Below are positions 1 through 9,380 of a DNA stretch of 64,000 nt, one piece after another. The stretch is taken from the NCBI RefSeq assembly GCF_000011245.1, contig NC_004193.1:1652501-1716500 (forward strand), read 5' to 3'. The first letter of the stretch is position 1. Each line of letters starts with the position of its first letter. Made by a program: the position numbers and the translations under genes. Source of the stretch: Oceanobacillus iheyensis HTE831. Its GTDB lineage: Bacteria > Bacillota > Bacilli > Bacillales > Amphibacillaceae. Below the pieces are notes generated by a model, which was not told the DNA's origin, did no database searches, and worked only from the letters and a program-made list of their open reading frames with translations.

Positions 1-1
1 A

Positions 2-1831
2 ATTGGTGCTATTTTCCTTACTAATTTATCTATTGGAGAAGTCGCTTCTAAGCTATTTGCGAGGGTAAAAGCTGTTAGCAATATAGCTATAGAAAAATGG
101 ACCCAATATCAAACCGAAAGAAGAGAAAGAAAACAACAAGCATATATGGATGATGAAAGCAGACAAGCTGTAAATGAATCAGAAGATAATATGGTGACAG
201 AGATTGAAGTGTCAGAAAGAGAAGAGCCATTTATCAATGATTTTACAGATGTGGCTTATCAAAATAATGCAACACAAGCAACAGAGAATAAATCACCAGC
301 TAAACAAGCGCAAAGTATAAAAAGTGATCAAGAAGGGCAATCTGATCACTCAGCTGAGGATAGTAAAGATGAAGCAATGCCAATGACAGCAAGGGAGAAT
401 CATGATTATGAACTTCCTATGCCAGATTTATTAGCAGATCCATCTTATAACTCACAACAGCAAGAAAAATCGCAAATCCAAGCTACAGTACGTAAATTGG
501 AAAAAACATTTACAAGTTTTGGTGTAAAGGCAAAAATAACGAAGGTGCATGTTGGCCCAGCTGTTACGAAATATGAGGTATATCCTGAAGCAGGGGTGAA
601 AGTTAGTAAGATTGTTAATCTTCATGATGATATAGCACTTGCCTTAGCTGCAAAAGATATACGTATTGAAGCACCAATTCCAGGGAAATCTGCAGTTGGA
701 ATAGAAGTTCCAAATAAAGAAATCGCGATGGTTTCTTTACGTGAAGTGTTAGATAAAACATGGTCTAATAAAACTTCTAAACTCCTTTATGCACTTGGTA
801 GAGACATATCTGGTGAAGCTGTTGTTGGTGAATTGAATAAAATGCCACACCTCTTAATTGCTGGTGCAACAGGAAGCGGGAAAAGTGTGTGTGTAAATGG
901 GATAATTACAAGTATTTTAATGCGTGCAAAACCTCATGAAGTTAAAATGATGATGATTGATCCTAAAAAAGTAGAACTAAATGTTTATAATGGTATTCCA
1001 CACTTGTTAGCACCAGTTGTAACTGATCCTAAGAAAGCATCAAGAGCATTAAAAAAAGTTGTTGCTGAAATGGAAAGACGATACGACTTATTCTCTGAAA
1101 CGGGAACAAGAAATATTGAAGGATATAATGAATATATTCGAAAGCAAAATCTAGCATCTGAAGATCAGCAGCCACACTTACCTTATATTGTTGTTCTTGT
1201 GGATGAGTTGGCAGATTTAATGATGGTAGCGTCAAATGATGTGGAAGATTCTATTACGAGATTGGCGCAAATGGCTCGTGCAGCAGGAATTCACTTAATT
1301 ATTGCTACACAACGTCCATCGGTAGATGTTATCACTGGTGTCATTAAAGCAAACATACCGTCACGCATTGCATTTAGTGTATCCTCTGCGACAGATTCAC
1401 GCACGATCCTTGATTCTGGAGGAGCTGAAAAATTATTAGGTAGAGGCGATATGTTATTTATGCCCGTAGGCTCTTCGAAACCAACACGTGTTCAAGGTGC
1501 GTTTTTATCTGATGAAGAGGTAGAACGTATTGTAGACCATTGTGTAGAACAACAAAAAGCAACTTATCAAGAAGAAATGATTCCCGAAGAAACAAATGAA
1601 GTGGTAGAAGATGTAGATGATGATCTTTTTGAGGATGCGGTTCAACTTATTTCAGAAATGCAAAGTGCAAGTGTCTCGATGTTACAGCGTCGATTCCGGA
1701 TTGGATATACTAGAGCTGCGAGACTGATTGATGCAATGGAAGATCGAGGAATAGTAGGTCCATATGAAGGGAGTAAACCAAGGTCCGTCTTGGTGCCAAA
1801 ACCTACAGAAGAACAAACAACCTCTTCGTAA
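2..1831 (+). CDS. spoIIIE: DNA translocase SpoIIIE/FtsK, 5' end cut by window
   Basis: The frame is open from base 2 and has no start in the window, so the N-terminal membrane domain is largely missing; 609 codons are visible. After an acidic, low-complexity linker comes the motor: Walker [10 protein letters not shown] near bases 860-886 and a Walker B-like stretch [13 protein letters not shown] near 1186-1226. The C-terminus (about 1630-1800) is the winged-helix gamma domain that reads the polar DNA sequences. Known role of the family: ATP-driven pumping of chromosome through the sporulation or division septum. Its position just upstream of a GntR gene and the ymfF-ymfH pair matches SpoIIIE of B. 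subtilis rather than a second FtsK paralog. An intrinsic terminator follows directly. Confidence 0.95.
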   Translation: MGAIFLTNLSIGEVASKLFARVKAVSNIAIEKWTQYQTERRERKQQAYMDDESRQAVNESEDNMVTEIEVSEREEPFINDFTDVAYQNNATQATENKSPAKQAQSIKSDQEGQSDHSAEDSKDEAMPMTARENHDYELPMPDLLADPSYNSQQQEKSQIQATVRKLEKTFTSFGVKAKITKVHVGPAVTKYEVYPEAGVKVSKIVNLHDDIALALAAKDIRIEAPIPGKSAVGIEVPNKEIAMVSLREVLDKTWSNKTSKLLYALGRDISGEAVVGELNKMPHLLIAGATGSGKSVCVNGIITSILMRAKPHEVKMMMIDPKKVELNVYNGIPHLLAPVVTDPKKASRALKKVVAEMERRYDLFSETGTRNIEGYNEYIRKQNLASEDQQPHLPYIVVLVDELADLMMVASNDVEDSITRLAQMARAAGIHLIIATQRPSVDVITGVIKANIPSRIAFSVSSATDSRTILDSGGAEKLLGRGDMLFMPVGSSKPTRVQGAFLSDEEVERIVDHCVEQQKATYQEEMIPEETNEVVEDVDDDLFEDAVQLISEMQSASVSMLQRRFRIGYTRAARLIDAMEDRGIVGPYEGSKPRSVLVPKPTEEQTTSS

Positions 1832-1839
1832 AAGCTTTA

Positions 1840-1886
1840 ATATAATCCTTATTCTAGTAATCTCATGAATAAGGATTATATTTTTG
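1840..1886 (+). terminator. Intrinsic terminator after spoIIIE
   Basis: A 15-bp inverted repeat (arms about 1840-1854 and 1867-1881, core ATCCTTATTC/GAATAAGGAT) is followed by a T-rich run, 9 bases after the spoIIIE stop. Confidence 0.85.
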
Positions 1887-1944
1887 ATTGCGAAAATAAC
1901 TGACAATGAATTTGCTTTGTCGAGGAAAAAGTGATCAAGAAATA

Positions 1945-1973
1945 TTGCGTATTTTGGTCAATTATCATATAAA
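1945..1973 (+). promoter_or_regulatory. Possible sigma-A promoter of the GntR gene
   Basis: TTGCGT, a 17-base spacer and TATAAA lie about 140 bases upstream of the GntR start. The match is only moderate. Apart from this and the spoIIIE terminator I see nothing else in 1832-2110. Confidence 0.35.
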
Positions 1974-2110
1974 GTAGAATGAACAAACCCATTGGATGAA
2001 GTTTTACACTATCATATATGTTAGGGATTTATTTCTTTAGAGAAGAGTGGTAATATAAACTCTAGCATATAAGAAAACGATGCCATATTGGCAGCTGTGG
2101 AGGTGAATAT

Positions 2111-2836
2111 ATGTCTATTCGTGCGGATGCAAGGCATTTATATTTGCAAGTAATCGATGAAATTCGGAAAGAAATTGATAACGGCGTTTATCTTGAGAAT
2201 GAGAAACTCCCATCTGAATATGAATTATCAAAACATTTAGGTGTTTCACGGGCTACATTGAGGGAAGCACTTCGAATTCTAGAAGAAGATAATGTAGTGA
2301 CAAGAAGACATGGTGTAGGAACTTTTGTAAATCCAAAGCCCATTTTCTCATCTGGAATTGAAGAACTTACCAGTGTTACGCAGATGATTGAACAATCTGG
2401 GAAATCGGCAGGGTCGCAATATTTATCTGCTGAAGTTGTCCAAGCAACGGATGAAGATCGCTCAAAATTCAACAATCCCTCTCTATCATCGTTATCTAAA
2501 ATTGAACGTGTTCGTACGGCTGATAGTGTTCCCGTAGTATTTTGTATTGATAAGATTCCCACTGAATTGATTCCAATCGAGGTATTACGTGAAGAGGCGT
2601 CTATATTTAATGTATTTGAATCCTATACAAAGAAACGTGTTGCATATGCGGTTACATATATTGAACCAGTAAGTTACCATGATCGAATTTATAATATATT
2701 AAATTATGCTTCTGACCAACCGTTACTCTTATTAAAACAAGTGCATTATACAAGCGATGACGAGCCTGTACTGTACTCATCTAATTATTTTCGAGCAGAT
2801 ACATTTAGTTTTTATGTCTTACGAAAACGTGTTTAA
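2111..2836 (+). CDS. ymfC: GntR/HutC-family transcriptional regulator (YmfC-like)
   Basis: This 241-residue protein has an N-terminal GntR winged-helix (about residues 8-72, containing LPSEYELSKHLGVSRATLREAL) and a C-terminal UTRA ligand-binding domain (about 95-232). GGAGGTGA sits 5 bases before the ATG. It lies between spoIIIE and ymfF as ymfC does in B. subtilis. It is flanked by terminators, so it is probably monocistronic. The effector and targets cannot be read from the sequence. The family assignment is firm; the symbol rests on synteny. Confidence 0.85.
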   Translation: MSIRADARHLYLQVIDEIRKEIDNGVYLENEKLPSEYELSKHLGVSRATLREALRILEEDNVVTRRHGVGTFVNPKPIFSSGIEELTSVTQMIEQSGKSAGSQYLSAEVVQATDEDRSKFNNPSLSSLSKIERVRTADSVPVVFCIDKIPTELIPIEVLREEASIFNVFESYTKKRVAYAVTYIEPVSYHDRIYNILNYASDQPLLLLKQVHYTSDDEPVLYSSNYFRADTFSFYVLRKRV

Positions 2837-2842
2837 TGAATG

Positions 2843-2884
2843 GAGGTAATTTTCGTGTATTTATGCGAAGATTACCTCTTTTTC
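2843..2884 (+). terminator. Intrinsic terminator after ymfC
   Basis: GAGGTAAT (2843-2850) pairs with ATTACCTC (2871-2878), followed by a run of Ts. Confidence 0.8.
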
Positions 2885-2991
2885 AGTGCAGTTCGGTGTC
2901 CGTTTTCCAGCAACTAGCTAAAGTACTTATTTCATGATTACTTGTGCTTTCCTCCTCTTCAGCCAACAATATTTCCAAGTGGTTTTCCTCT

Positions 2992-3021
2992 CACGACAGC
3001 AATATTATTTTCCTGTATAAT
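2992..3021 (+). promoter_or_regulatory. Possible promoter of the ymfF-ymfH-ymfI genes
   Basis: A good -10 box, TATAAT, is at 3016-3021. The -35 (CACGAC at 2992, 18-base spacer) is weak. It lies 65 bases before the chosen ymfF start. The rest of the 2885-3086 gap shows no other feature. Confidence 0.4.
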
Positions 3022-3086
3022 GGATGACAGTTGGAAAAATAGTGCAGAATAGGAAGTATGAAAATTTTTTAAATTGGAGGGTATCC

Positions 3087-4376
3087 ATGAAGGCACAAGT
3101 TAATCAAAAAACCGTCGATGGCATGAAGTTTCATTTAGTTCCAAATAAAAAACATAAAACAATCTCTTTTGTTGCAAAATTTCGTGCGCCGTTAGAACGT
3201 GCTACAATCACAAAACGCGCTTTGCTTCCATATGTATTAAAACAAGGGACTGCATCTTACCCAAATAGAATAGAATTACAGAAAGAATTGGATGAATTAT
3301 ATGGTGCAACTCTAGCTATTACCGGTGGAAAAAAAGGAGAAAATCATATTCTGACGATTCGGCTAGATGTAGCAAATGAAAAATTTATTCCGGATGCATC
3401 TTCTGTCATGAGACGTGCTGCAATGCTATTTGAAGAAGTGATTTTTCAATTAAATGGAGAAGATTCGTTTAAAGATGAAATTTTTGAACGTGAGAAAAAG
3501 ACATTACTACAGAAGATACATGCATTAAAAGACGATAAAATGAATTATGCAAACACTCGATTAATAGATGAAATGTGTAATGGTGAGCCTTATTCCTTAC
3601 ACGTACAAGGATATGAAGATGATTTGATTTCTTTGAAAAATGAAGATTTATTTGCTTATGCTAAATCAATTATCAAAGAAGACGTAATGGATGTTTTTGT
3701 AACAGGTGATTTTCAAACCAAAGACATGATGGATTTAATGGAAGAGCTCTTATCTGGAAAAACAGAACAATTGAATGAGGAAGTAGCGCCAATAAATTCA
3801 GAATCAACGGCTAGCAATTCTCCGAAAGAGATTGTGGAAGAAGAAGCTGTTCAGCAAGCAAAGTTGCATATTGGCTATCGAACAAATATCTTATATGAAG
3901 ATCCAAGGTATGCAGCTTTACAAGTGTTTAATGGTTTGTTTGGAGCATTTCCAAGTTCTAAATTATTCATTAATGTACGGGAAAAGAATAGTTTAGCGTA
4001 TTATGCTTCATCGCGATTGGAAAGTCATAAAGGTCTTATGATCGTGATGAGTGGTATCGCTCCTCAAGATTATAAAAAAGCTCGAGATATTATTCGAGAA
4101 CAAGTAGAGGAAATGAAAAACGGTTCCTTTAACGATGAAGAACTTGAAGAAACGAAACAATTAATTATTAATCAACTTTTAGAAACAATGGATCATCCAC
4201 AAGGTTTAGTGGAACTTTTGTATCAACAAGAAGTTGGCGGGAAGAGTCTTCCGCCAGAACAATTAATCAAAGATATTAAATCTGTTACAAAACAACAAGT
4301 GATAGAAGTTGCTAAAGAAATTGAGGAAGATACAATATTTTTACTAACAAGTAAGGGTGGTGAGAAGAGTGAATAA
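3087..4376 (+). CDS. ymfF: M16-like peptidase YmfF, catalytically inactive type
   Basis: The protein is about 429 residues when started at the ATG preceded by TTGGAGGG; the frame is open 21 codons further upstream, but that part lacks a ribosome site. It has the two-halved M16 (pitrilysin/processing-peptidase) fold signature but lacks the HxxEH zinc motif near its N-terminus. It is therefore expected to act as the non-catalytic partner of the next gene, which has that motif. Its 3' end overlaps the ymfH start, so the two are translationally coupled. The pairing of an inactive and an active M16 subunit is known for this family; the substrate is not evident. Confidence 0.88.
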   Translation: MKAQVNQKTVDGMKFHLVPNKKHKTISFVAKFRAPLERATITKRALLPYVLKQGTASYPNRIELQKELDELYGATLAITGGKKGENHILTIRLDVANEKFIPDASSVMRRAAMLFEEVIFQLNGEDSFKDEIFEREKKTLLQKIHALKDDKMNYANTRLIDEMCNGEPYSLHVQGYEDDLISLKNEDLFAYAKSIIKEDVMDVFVTGDFQTKDMMDLMEELLSGKTEQLNEEVAPINSESTASNSPKEIVEEEAVQQAKLHIGYRTNILYEDPRYAALQVFNGLFGAFPSSKLFINVREKNSLAYYASSRLESHKGLMIVMSGIAPQDYKKARDIIREQVEEMKNGSFNDEELEETKQLIINQLLETMDHPQGLVELLYQQEVGGKSLPPEQLIKDIKSVTKQQVIEVAKEIEEDTIFLLTSKGGEKSE

Positions 4377-5652
4377 AGAAGTATTTCAAGAATTAGGTGA
4401 GACGCTTTATACGAAACAATTACCTAATGGATTAAATGTATATTTATTACCGAAATCAGAGATGTCGAAAACATATGGTATTTTCTCTACCAAGTATGGT
4501 TCTATTGATCAAACGTTTATCCCCCTCGGTGAAAATGAAAAAATATCTGTCCCTGAAGGAATTGCTCACTTTTTAGAGCACAAGCTATTCGAAAAAGAAG
4601 ACAGAGATGTTTTTGCTGATTTTAGTAAACAAGGTGCTTCACCAAATGCTTTTACTTCATTTACACAAACAGCATACTTATTTTCTGCGACTAGTCAAAT
4701 TGAAAAAAATGTCCTTACTCTCATTGACTTTGTTCAGGATCCGTATTTTTCTGAAGAATCCGTGGAGAAGGAAAAAGGGATTATCGCTCAAGAAATAAAA
4801 ATGTACGATGATCAACCGGATTGGCAATCCTTCATGGGGACAATCAAAGCAATGTTTCACGATCATCCAGTGAATATAGATATTGCTGGTACGGTAGAGT
4901 CTATTTCCTCTATTACCAAGGATGATTTGTATACTTGTTATCAAACATTTTACCATCCAGAAAATATGAGTTTAGTCGTTGCAGGTAATTTTAACCCACA
5001 GTCAATGATGGATTTAATAACGGATAATCAATCTAAGAAGGATTTCAAAAAAATGGATGAAATTCAACGATTTCTTCCAAATGAATTGGATCATGTAGCA
5101 GAAAAAAATAAAAAAATTACAATGCCGGTGTCGATTCCAAAATGTACCGTTGGGATTAAAGAACCGACAAATAATGTAAAAGGAAACGAAATTCTCCGAA
5201 GGGATTTAATGGTTGGAATGTTTTTAAGCCACTTTTTCTCTACTGGAGGACCATTCTACCAGGAATTATATGGGGATGGATTAATTGATGACTCCTTTTA
5301 TTTCGAGTCAAATTTGGATGCGACTTTCGGTTATTCTCTGATAGGTACTAATACAGATCAACCAGAACAATTTAGTCAACGAGTTAAAGATTTATTACTT
5401 TCAACAAAGGATATAAAAATGGATGAAGAAACATTTAAAAGAATGAAGAAAAAGAAAATAGGTCAGTTATTACGTTCGATGAACTCGCTGGAGTTTACTG
5501 CAAATAAATTTATTTCTTATCTCCATTTGGGAGTGAATTTATTTGAAGTCGTTCCATTTATACAACAATTAACGGTGGATGATGCAAATAAATTTTTAAG
5601 TGAGTGGATTAAGGAAGAACGATTAGCAACTTGTACTATTTCTGCAGAATAA
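4369..5652 (+). CDS. ymfH: M16 family zinc metallopeptidase YmfH
   Basis: The active M16 subunit carries the inverted zinc motif HFLEH about 65 residues in (FLEHKLFEKE). A distal glutamate in EKEKGIIAQEIKMYDDQP fits the third ligand. I choose the GTG at 4369, preceded by GGTGGTGAG and overlapping ymfF by 8 bases; in-frame GTGs at 4357 and 4360 are alternatives. It probably forms a heterodimer with YmfF. In B. subtilis these genes sit in the same ymf operon. No signal peptide is visible, so I place it in the cytoplasm. Confidence 0.9.
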   Translation: MNKEVFQELGETLYTKQLPNGLNVYLLPKSEMSKTYGIFSTKYGSIDQTFIPLGENEKISVPEGIAHFLEHKLFEKEDRDVFADFSKQGASPNAFTSFTQTAYLFSATSQIEKNVLTLIDFVQDPYFSEESVEKEKGIIAQEIKMYDDQPDWQSFMGTIKAMFHDHPVNIDIAGTVESISSITKDDLYTCYQTFYHPENMSLVVAGNFNPQSMMDLITDNQSKKDFKKMDEIQRFLPNELDHVAEKNKKITMPVSIPKCTVGIKEPTNNVKGNEILRRDLMVGMFLSHFFSTGGPFYQELYGDGLIDDSFYFESNLDATFGYSLIGTNTDQPEQFSQRVKDLLLSTKDIKMDEETFKRMKKKKIGQLLRSMNSLEFTANKFISYLHLGVNLFEVVPFIQQLTVDDANKFLSEWIKEERLATCTISAE

Positions 5653-5661
5653 GGTGAGAAT

Positions 5662-6378
5662 ATGAGGGGAAATGTACTAGTTATTGGTGCAAGTGGAGAA
5701 ATCGGTATTGCTATTGCTCGTAAACTTGCTAAAGAAGGATATTCGTTATTATTACATTACCATCAAAATGTTGAACCTATACTACAATTACAGCTTGAAT
5801 TGGATGAAGATGCTATTCTAGGTTTTTATCAGGCTGATTTAAGCACAAGTAATGGGATACATCATTTAATACATCAATTGGATTTTGATATTGATGGTAT
5901 TGTGTTTGCTGGTGGAAATGCACATTTTGATTTATTTCAAGATAGCTTAGAGGAAGAAATGGATGACATGTTACAACTGCATATAAAAGCTCCTTGGATG
6001 ATTACGAAGCATGTATTACCAAATATGATTCGAAAAAATAAAGGCCATATTGTGTTTATCACTTCTATCTGGGGAGACCGCGGTGCAAGTAACGAAGTGA
6101 TGTACTCTTCCGTAAAAGGTGCTCAAAACAGTTTTGTACGGGCTTTAGCTAAGGAGGTATCCCTAAGTGGTATCTCGGTAAATGGAGTCAGTCCTGGTTT
6201 TATACAGACGAAGATGAATGCACATTTATCAGCGGAAGAAGTTCATTCCATTATTGATGAAATACCTCTTAACCGTGCTGGTTTACCTGAAGAAGTGGCA
6301 AATACGGTACACTTTTTGATGAGTGATCAATCTAGCTACATTCGTGGTGAAATTATAGAAGTTAATGGAGCATGGTAA
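5662..6378 (+). CDS. ymfI: SDR reductase YmfI (EF-P 5-aminopentanone reductase)
   Basis: This is a 238-residue short-chain dehydrogenase. It has the N-terminal nucleotide-binding glycine motif GASGEIGIA (residues about 7-15), an active-site serine region HIVFITSIWG and the catalytic YSSVKGA. YmfI in B. subtilis performs the last step of elongation factor P modification, reducing 5-aminopentanone to 5-aminopentanol on the conserved lysine. The specific function is carried over by gene neighbourhood and length. The start has AAGGTGAG upstream and lies 10 bases after ymfH, so it is in the same operon. Confidence 0.85.
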   Translation: MRGNVLVIGASGEIGIAIARKLAKEGYSLLLHYHQNVEPILQLQLELDEDAILGFYQADLSTSNGIHHLIHQLDFDIDGIVFAGGNAHFDLFQDSLEEEMDDMLQLHIKAPWMITKHVLPNMIRKNKGHIVFITSIWGDRGASNEVMYSSVKGAQNSFVRALAKEVSLSGISVNGVSPGFIQTKMNAHLSAEEVHSIIDEIPLNRAGLPEEVANTVHFLMSDQSSYIRGEIIEVNGAW

Positions 6379-6458
6379 AAATATACTTTTTTATGAATAT
6401 TTTCGGTTGAAACCTCAAATAATAAGTTTGATTCTACGAATATGAGGAGGAAATCGAA

Positions 6459-6707
6459 ATGTCTGTTTTAGATAATTTTGACTCATGGAAAGGTTTTTTA
6501 GCTGATCGACTTGAACAAGCTCAAGCTAATGGAGTAGATCAGAAAACAATTTCTGGATTAGCAGCTGAAGTAGGAGATTATCTTGCACAAAGCGTTAATG
6601 CTCAAAATCCGGAAGAAGAAGTATTAAAGGAATTGTGGAATGCAGCTTCTGAAGAAGAACAGCAAGCACTTGCAAATACAATGATCAAACTTGTTCAGAA
6701 AAAATAA
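6459..6707 (+). CDS. ymfJ: DUF3243 protein (YmfJ)
   Basis: A small acidic 82-residue protein starting MSVLDNFDSWKGFLADRL, with GAGGAGG upstream. Size, sequence style and location between ymfI and the DUF3388 gene match YmfJ of B. subtilis. It is predicted mainly helical and has no membrane segment. The function is unknown. A strong terminator follows. Confidence 0.85.
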   Translation: MSVLDNFDSWKGFLADRLEQAQANGVDQKTISGLAAEVGDYLAQSVNAQNPEEEVLKELWNAASEEEQQALANTMIKLVQKK

Positions 6708-6725
6708 TTATGATGAATAATTAGA

Positions 6726-6765
6726 GGAAAAGTTGTATAGTTGTAACTGTACAACTTTTTCTTTT
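6726..6765 (+). terminator. Intrinsic terminator after ymfJ
   Basis: AAAAGTTGTA pairs with TACAACTTTT (right arm about 6750-6759), followed by TCTTTTT. Confidence 0.85.
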
Positions 6766-6865
6766 TATTAAAGATGAATCGCAATTTTATAATAATATAT
6801 CCTTCTTTGTAATCTGAATTTTCTTTTTATATTTATTACAGTAGTGCGGAGTTATCTTGGTTAAT

Positions 6866-6930
6866 TTCGACAGGATTTTTATGAAATTTCATCTAGTTGT
6901 TTTGAAAAATAGTAAAAAATGTTATATTCT
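6866..6930 (+). promoter_or_regulatory. Promoter of the DUF3388 gene with an upstream Spo0A-box-like site
   Basis: TTGAAA (6902-6907), 17 bases, TATTCT (6925-6930) form a plausible sigma-A promoter. A perfect inverse Spo0A box, TTCGACA, lies at 6866-6872. A 7-mer is expected by chance a few times per window, so the regulator site is tentative. Nothing else is seen in 6766-7004. Confidence 0.4.
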
Positions 6931-7004
6931 AATAGAAAATTTTACATAAATTCGTTATGATAATACATAGTACAGAATATAGCTATAATATAAAGGGGTT
7001 CATT

Positions 7005-7790
7005 ATGGAAAAAGTAGAGTGGTATTTAGAATATGAAAACCTTAAAAATCGTCCAGGGTTACTTGGAGAAATAGCTTCTTTGCTTGGAATGCTTTCCATT
7101 AATATAATTACAATCAATGGTGTAGAAAATTCACGAAGAGGTATGCTGTTGTTGTCGAAATATGATGAAAATATTATGAGATTAAAGTCTATACTAAGTA
7201 CGATGGGTGCAATTAAAGTTCATAAAATTAGAAAACCTAAACTCCGCGATAAAATGGCAGTTCGTCATGGAAAATACATTCATACGGATAGCGATGATCG
7301 AAAGACGATTCGATTTGTCAGAGAAGAGCTAGGTTTACTTGTTGATTTTATGGCTGAGTTATATAAAGTTGAAGGTCATAAACTGATTGGAATACGAGGT
7401 ATGCCACGTGTAGGAAAGACGGAATCAATTGTTGCAGCTAGTGTTAGTGCTAATAAACGTTGGTTATTTGTTTCAAGTACGATGATTAAACAAACTGTTC
7501 GCAAAAGTTTAATTGAAGGTGAATACAATCCTGATAATATTTATATTATAGATGGAGTAGTCTCAAAAAGGAAGGCTAATGAACAACATTGGCAATTAAT
7601 TCGTGAAATAATGCAACTTCCAACTATTAAAGTAGTTGAGCATCCGGACATATTCGTGCAATCTACGGAATATAGTATGGATGATTTTGATTATATCATC
7701 GAATTACGCACGGATGAAAATGAAGAGATTACATATGAAACAGTAGAAAAGCAAGATTTTCATCAGCAGGACGGGTTTTCTATGTTTTAA
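7005..7790 (+). CDS. ymfK: DUF3388 protein (YmfK), ACT-like N-terminus plus P-loop-like segment
   Basis: About 261 residues from the ATG preceded by AAAGGGG; an upstream in-frame ATG at 6957 adds 16 residues and has no ribosome site. The first 70 residues look like an ACT-type ligand-binding module (LKNRPGLLGEIASLLGMLSI). Near residue 130 a nucleotide-binding-like loop, GMPRVGKTES, occurs in a segment resembling a P-loop. Synteny with ymfK of B. subtilis is clear. The function is unknown; a ligand-sensing ATPase is only a structural guess. Confidence 0.8.
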   Translation: MEKVEWYLEYENLKNRPGLLGEIASLLGMLSINIITINGVENSRRGMLLLSKYDENIMRLKSILSTMGAIKVHKIRKPKLRDKMAVRHGKYIHTDSDDRKTIRFVREELGLLVDFMAELYKVEGHKLIGIRGMPRVGKTESIVAASVSANKRWLFVSSTMIKQTVRKSLIEGEYNPDNIYIIDGVVSKRKANEQHWQLIREIMQLPTIKVVEHPDIFVQSTEYSMDDFDYIIELRTDENEEITYETVEKQDFHQQDGFSMF

Positions 7791-7818
7791 TATTTTTTGA
7801 CTATGGAAGGTGTTTTAT

Positions 7819-8736
7819 ATGGATGTTGGTGCGAAATTAAAAGAAGCACGTTTATCTAGCGGAATTTCACTAGATAGTTTACAGGAAACAACAAAGATTC
7901 AGAAAAGATATTTAGTAGCAATTGAAGAAGGAAATCTTCATATTTTGCCTGGTAAGTTTTATGCAAGAGCTTTTATAAAAGAATACGCAACTGCTGTTGG
8001 ATTGGATCCGAATGAACTTCTCGAAGAACATAGAGAGGAGTTGCCTAGTACGGAAGAGGAGAATGTTCAATATACACGAATTCAGCGCACTAGAAGAGAA
8101 AATAATAGTAATGATAAAGGTTCACGCATTTCTTCCGTTATTCCTTCAATTATTGTCGTTCTATTAGTAATAGGTATAATTATTGTTGCGTGGTTGTTTA
8201 TTCGTGCTAATTCTTCCTCGGATGCTACAGATTCATCTGAAGAGCCGCAAGAAAACAATGTAATTATTGAAGAAGGAACTAATGATTCTGAAAATAATAC
8301 AGATGAATCAGCTGGAGATGAAGAAGAGAACAATGAAGAAAATGATGGTACTTCTGAAGGAAGTGAAGACAATGAATCTGAAGAGGATTCATCGGAAGAT
8401 TTATCTGTTGAGGTAATTGAAGAAGGAACTGGGAGTTCCCCTAATTCAGTTATTGGTGTAAGCAATTACGGTGATGAACTTACTGTTTCTGTTGATGTTA
8501 CAGCAGATGATATGGAGTCATGGTTAGGGGTAACAAGCGGAAATGGTGAATCACTTTATAACAGTATCTTTAATGCAGAGGCAGCTCCTCAAGAGTGGGA
8601 TGCTACAGATTATGAATCAATTTCATTTAATGTAGGTAATACACCAGCTGTAGTCATTTCTATTAATGGTACTGAAATTGAATATCCAGTAGACACTTCT
8701 ACTGCACATCAAAAAATAGAAATCCAATTTAATTAA
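7819..8736 (+). CDS. ymfM: RodZ-like helix-turn-helix membrane protein (YmfM)
   Basis: About 305 residues. It has an N-terminal HTH_25 domain (1-70, GAKLKEARLSSGISLDSLQE), a basic stretch, one transmembrane helix near 110-130, a long acidic Asp/Glu/Ser/Asn-rich linker (about 135-205) and a C-terminal DUF4115-type beta domain. This is the domain order of RodZ, which links MreB and cell-shape machinery to the membrane. The ATG at 7819 is preceded by GGAAGGTG. It lies upstream of pgsA as ymfM does in B. subtilis. The linker is unusually acidic, which may reflect a halophilic or halotolerant lifestyle. Confidence 0.88.
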   Translation: MDVGAKLKEARLSSGISLDSLQETTKIQKRYLVAIEEGNLHILPGKFYARAFIKEYATAVGLDPNELLEEHREELPSTEEENVQYTRIQRTRRENNSNDKGSRISSVIPSIIVVLLVIGIIIVAWLFIRANSSSDATDSSEEPQENNVIIEEGTNDSENNTDESAGDEEENNEENDGTSEGSEDNESEEDSSEDLSVEVIEEGTGSSPNSVIGVSNYGDELTVSVDVTADDMESWLGVTSGNGESLYNSIFNAEAAPQEWDATDYESISFNVGNTPAVVISINGTEIEYPVDTSTAHQKIEIQFN

Positions 8737-8742
8737 ACTTTG

Positions 8743-8775
8743 ACCCTCCTATTTTTTGTGGGAGGGTTATATTTA
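8743..8775 (+). terminator. Weak hairpin between ymfM and pgsA
   Basis: ACCCTCC (8743-8749) pairs with GGAGGGT (8761-8767). The loop is T-rich and the downstream T-tract is poor, so it may attenuate rather than end transcription. Confidence 0.55.
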
Positions 8776-8801
8776 TTACTCAAAAGACGGAGGCAGACAG
8801 A

Positions 8802-9380
8802 ATGAATTTACCAAATAAGTTAACATTTTCCAGAATATTAATGATCCCGATTTTTATTTTATTATTATCCATTCCTTTTCCTTGGGGAGCTTGGGATATC
8901 GGTAATAGTGAATTACCAGTCGCTCATTTTCTAGCCGCATTGATCTTTATTATTGCAGCTGCTACTGATTGGGTTGATGGTTATTATGCTAGAAAGTATC
9001 AATTAGTTACAAATTTAGGAAAGTTTATGGACCCGCTTGCAGATAAGTTACTAGTATCTGCTGCATTAATACTATTAGTGGAAATGGAAATTGCCCCAGC
9101 TTGGATAGTCATCATTATTATAAGCAGAGAATTAGCTGTTACAGGTTTAAGACTAGTAGCTGCAGGAGAAGGAATCGTACTTGCAGCAGGAAGTATGGGC
9201 AAATTAAAAACTGCAACTCAAATGATTTCTATTGCGGTATTATTACTACATAATTTTCCGTTTTCCTATATTGATTTTCCATTCGGTATAATCATGCTAT
9301 ATATAGCATTAATTTTCACAATTATTTCTGGAGTGGATTATTTTATTAAAAACTGGCATGTGATGAGGGATTCAAAATAA
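8802..9380 (+). CDS. pgsA: CDP-diacylglycerol--glycerol-3-phosphate 3-phosphatidyltransferase
   Basis: 192 residues, polytopic. The CDP-alcohol phosphatidyltransferase signature is complete: DG, AR, G and two spaced aspartates in DWVDGYYARKYQL...GKFMDPLADKLL (about residues 46-75). It makes phosphatidylglycerol phosphate in the membrane from CDP-diacylglycerol and glycerol 3-phosphate. GGAGG precedes the ATG. Its stop codon shares one base with the cinA start (TAATG), so the two genes are coupled. Confidence 0.95.
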   Translation: MNLPNKLTFSRILMIPIFILLLSIPFPWGAWDIGNSELPVAHFLAALIFIIAAATDWVDGYYARKYQLVTNLGKFMDPLADKLLVSAALILLVEMEIAPAWIVIIIISRELAVTGLRLVAAGEGIVLAAGSMGKLKTATQMISIAVLLLHNFPFSYIDFPFGIIMLYIALIFTIISGVDYFIKNWHVMRDSK

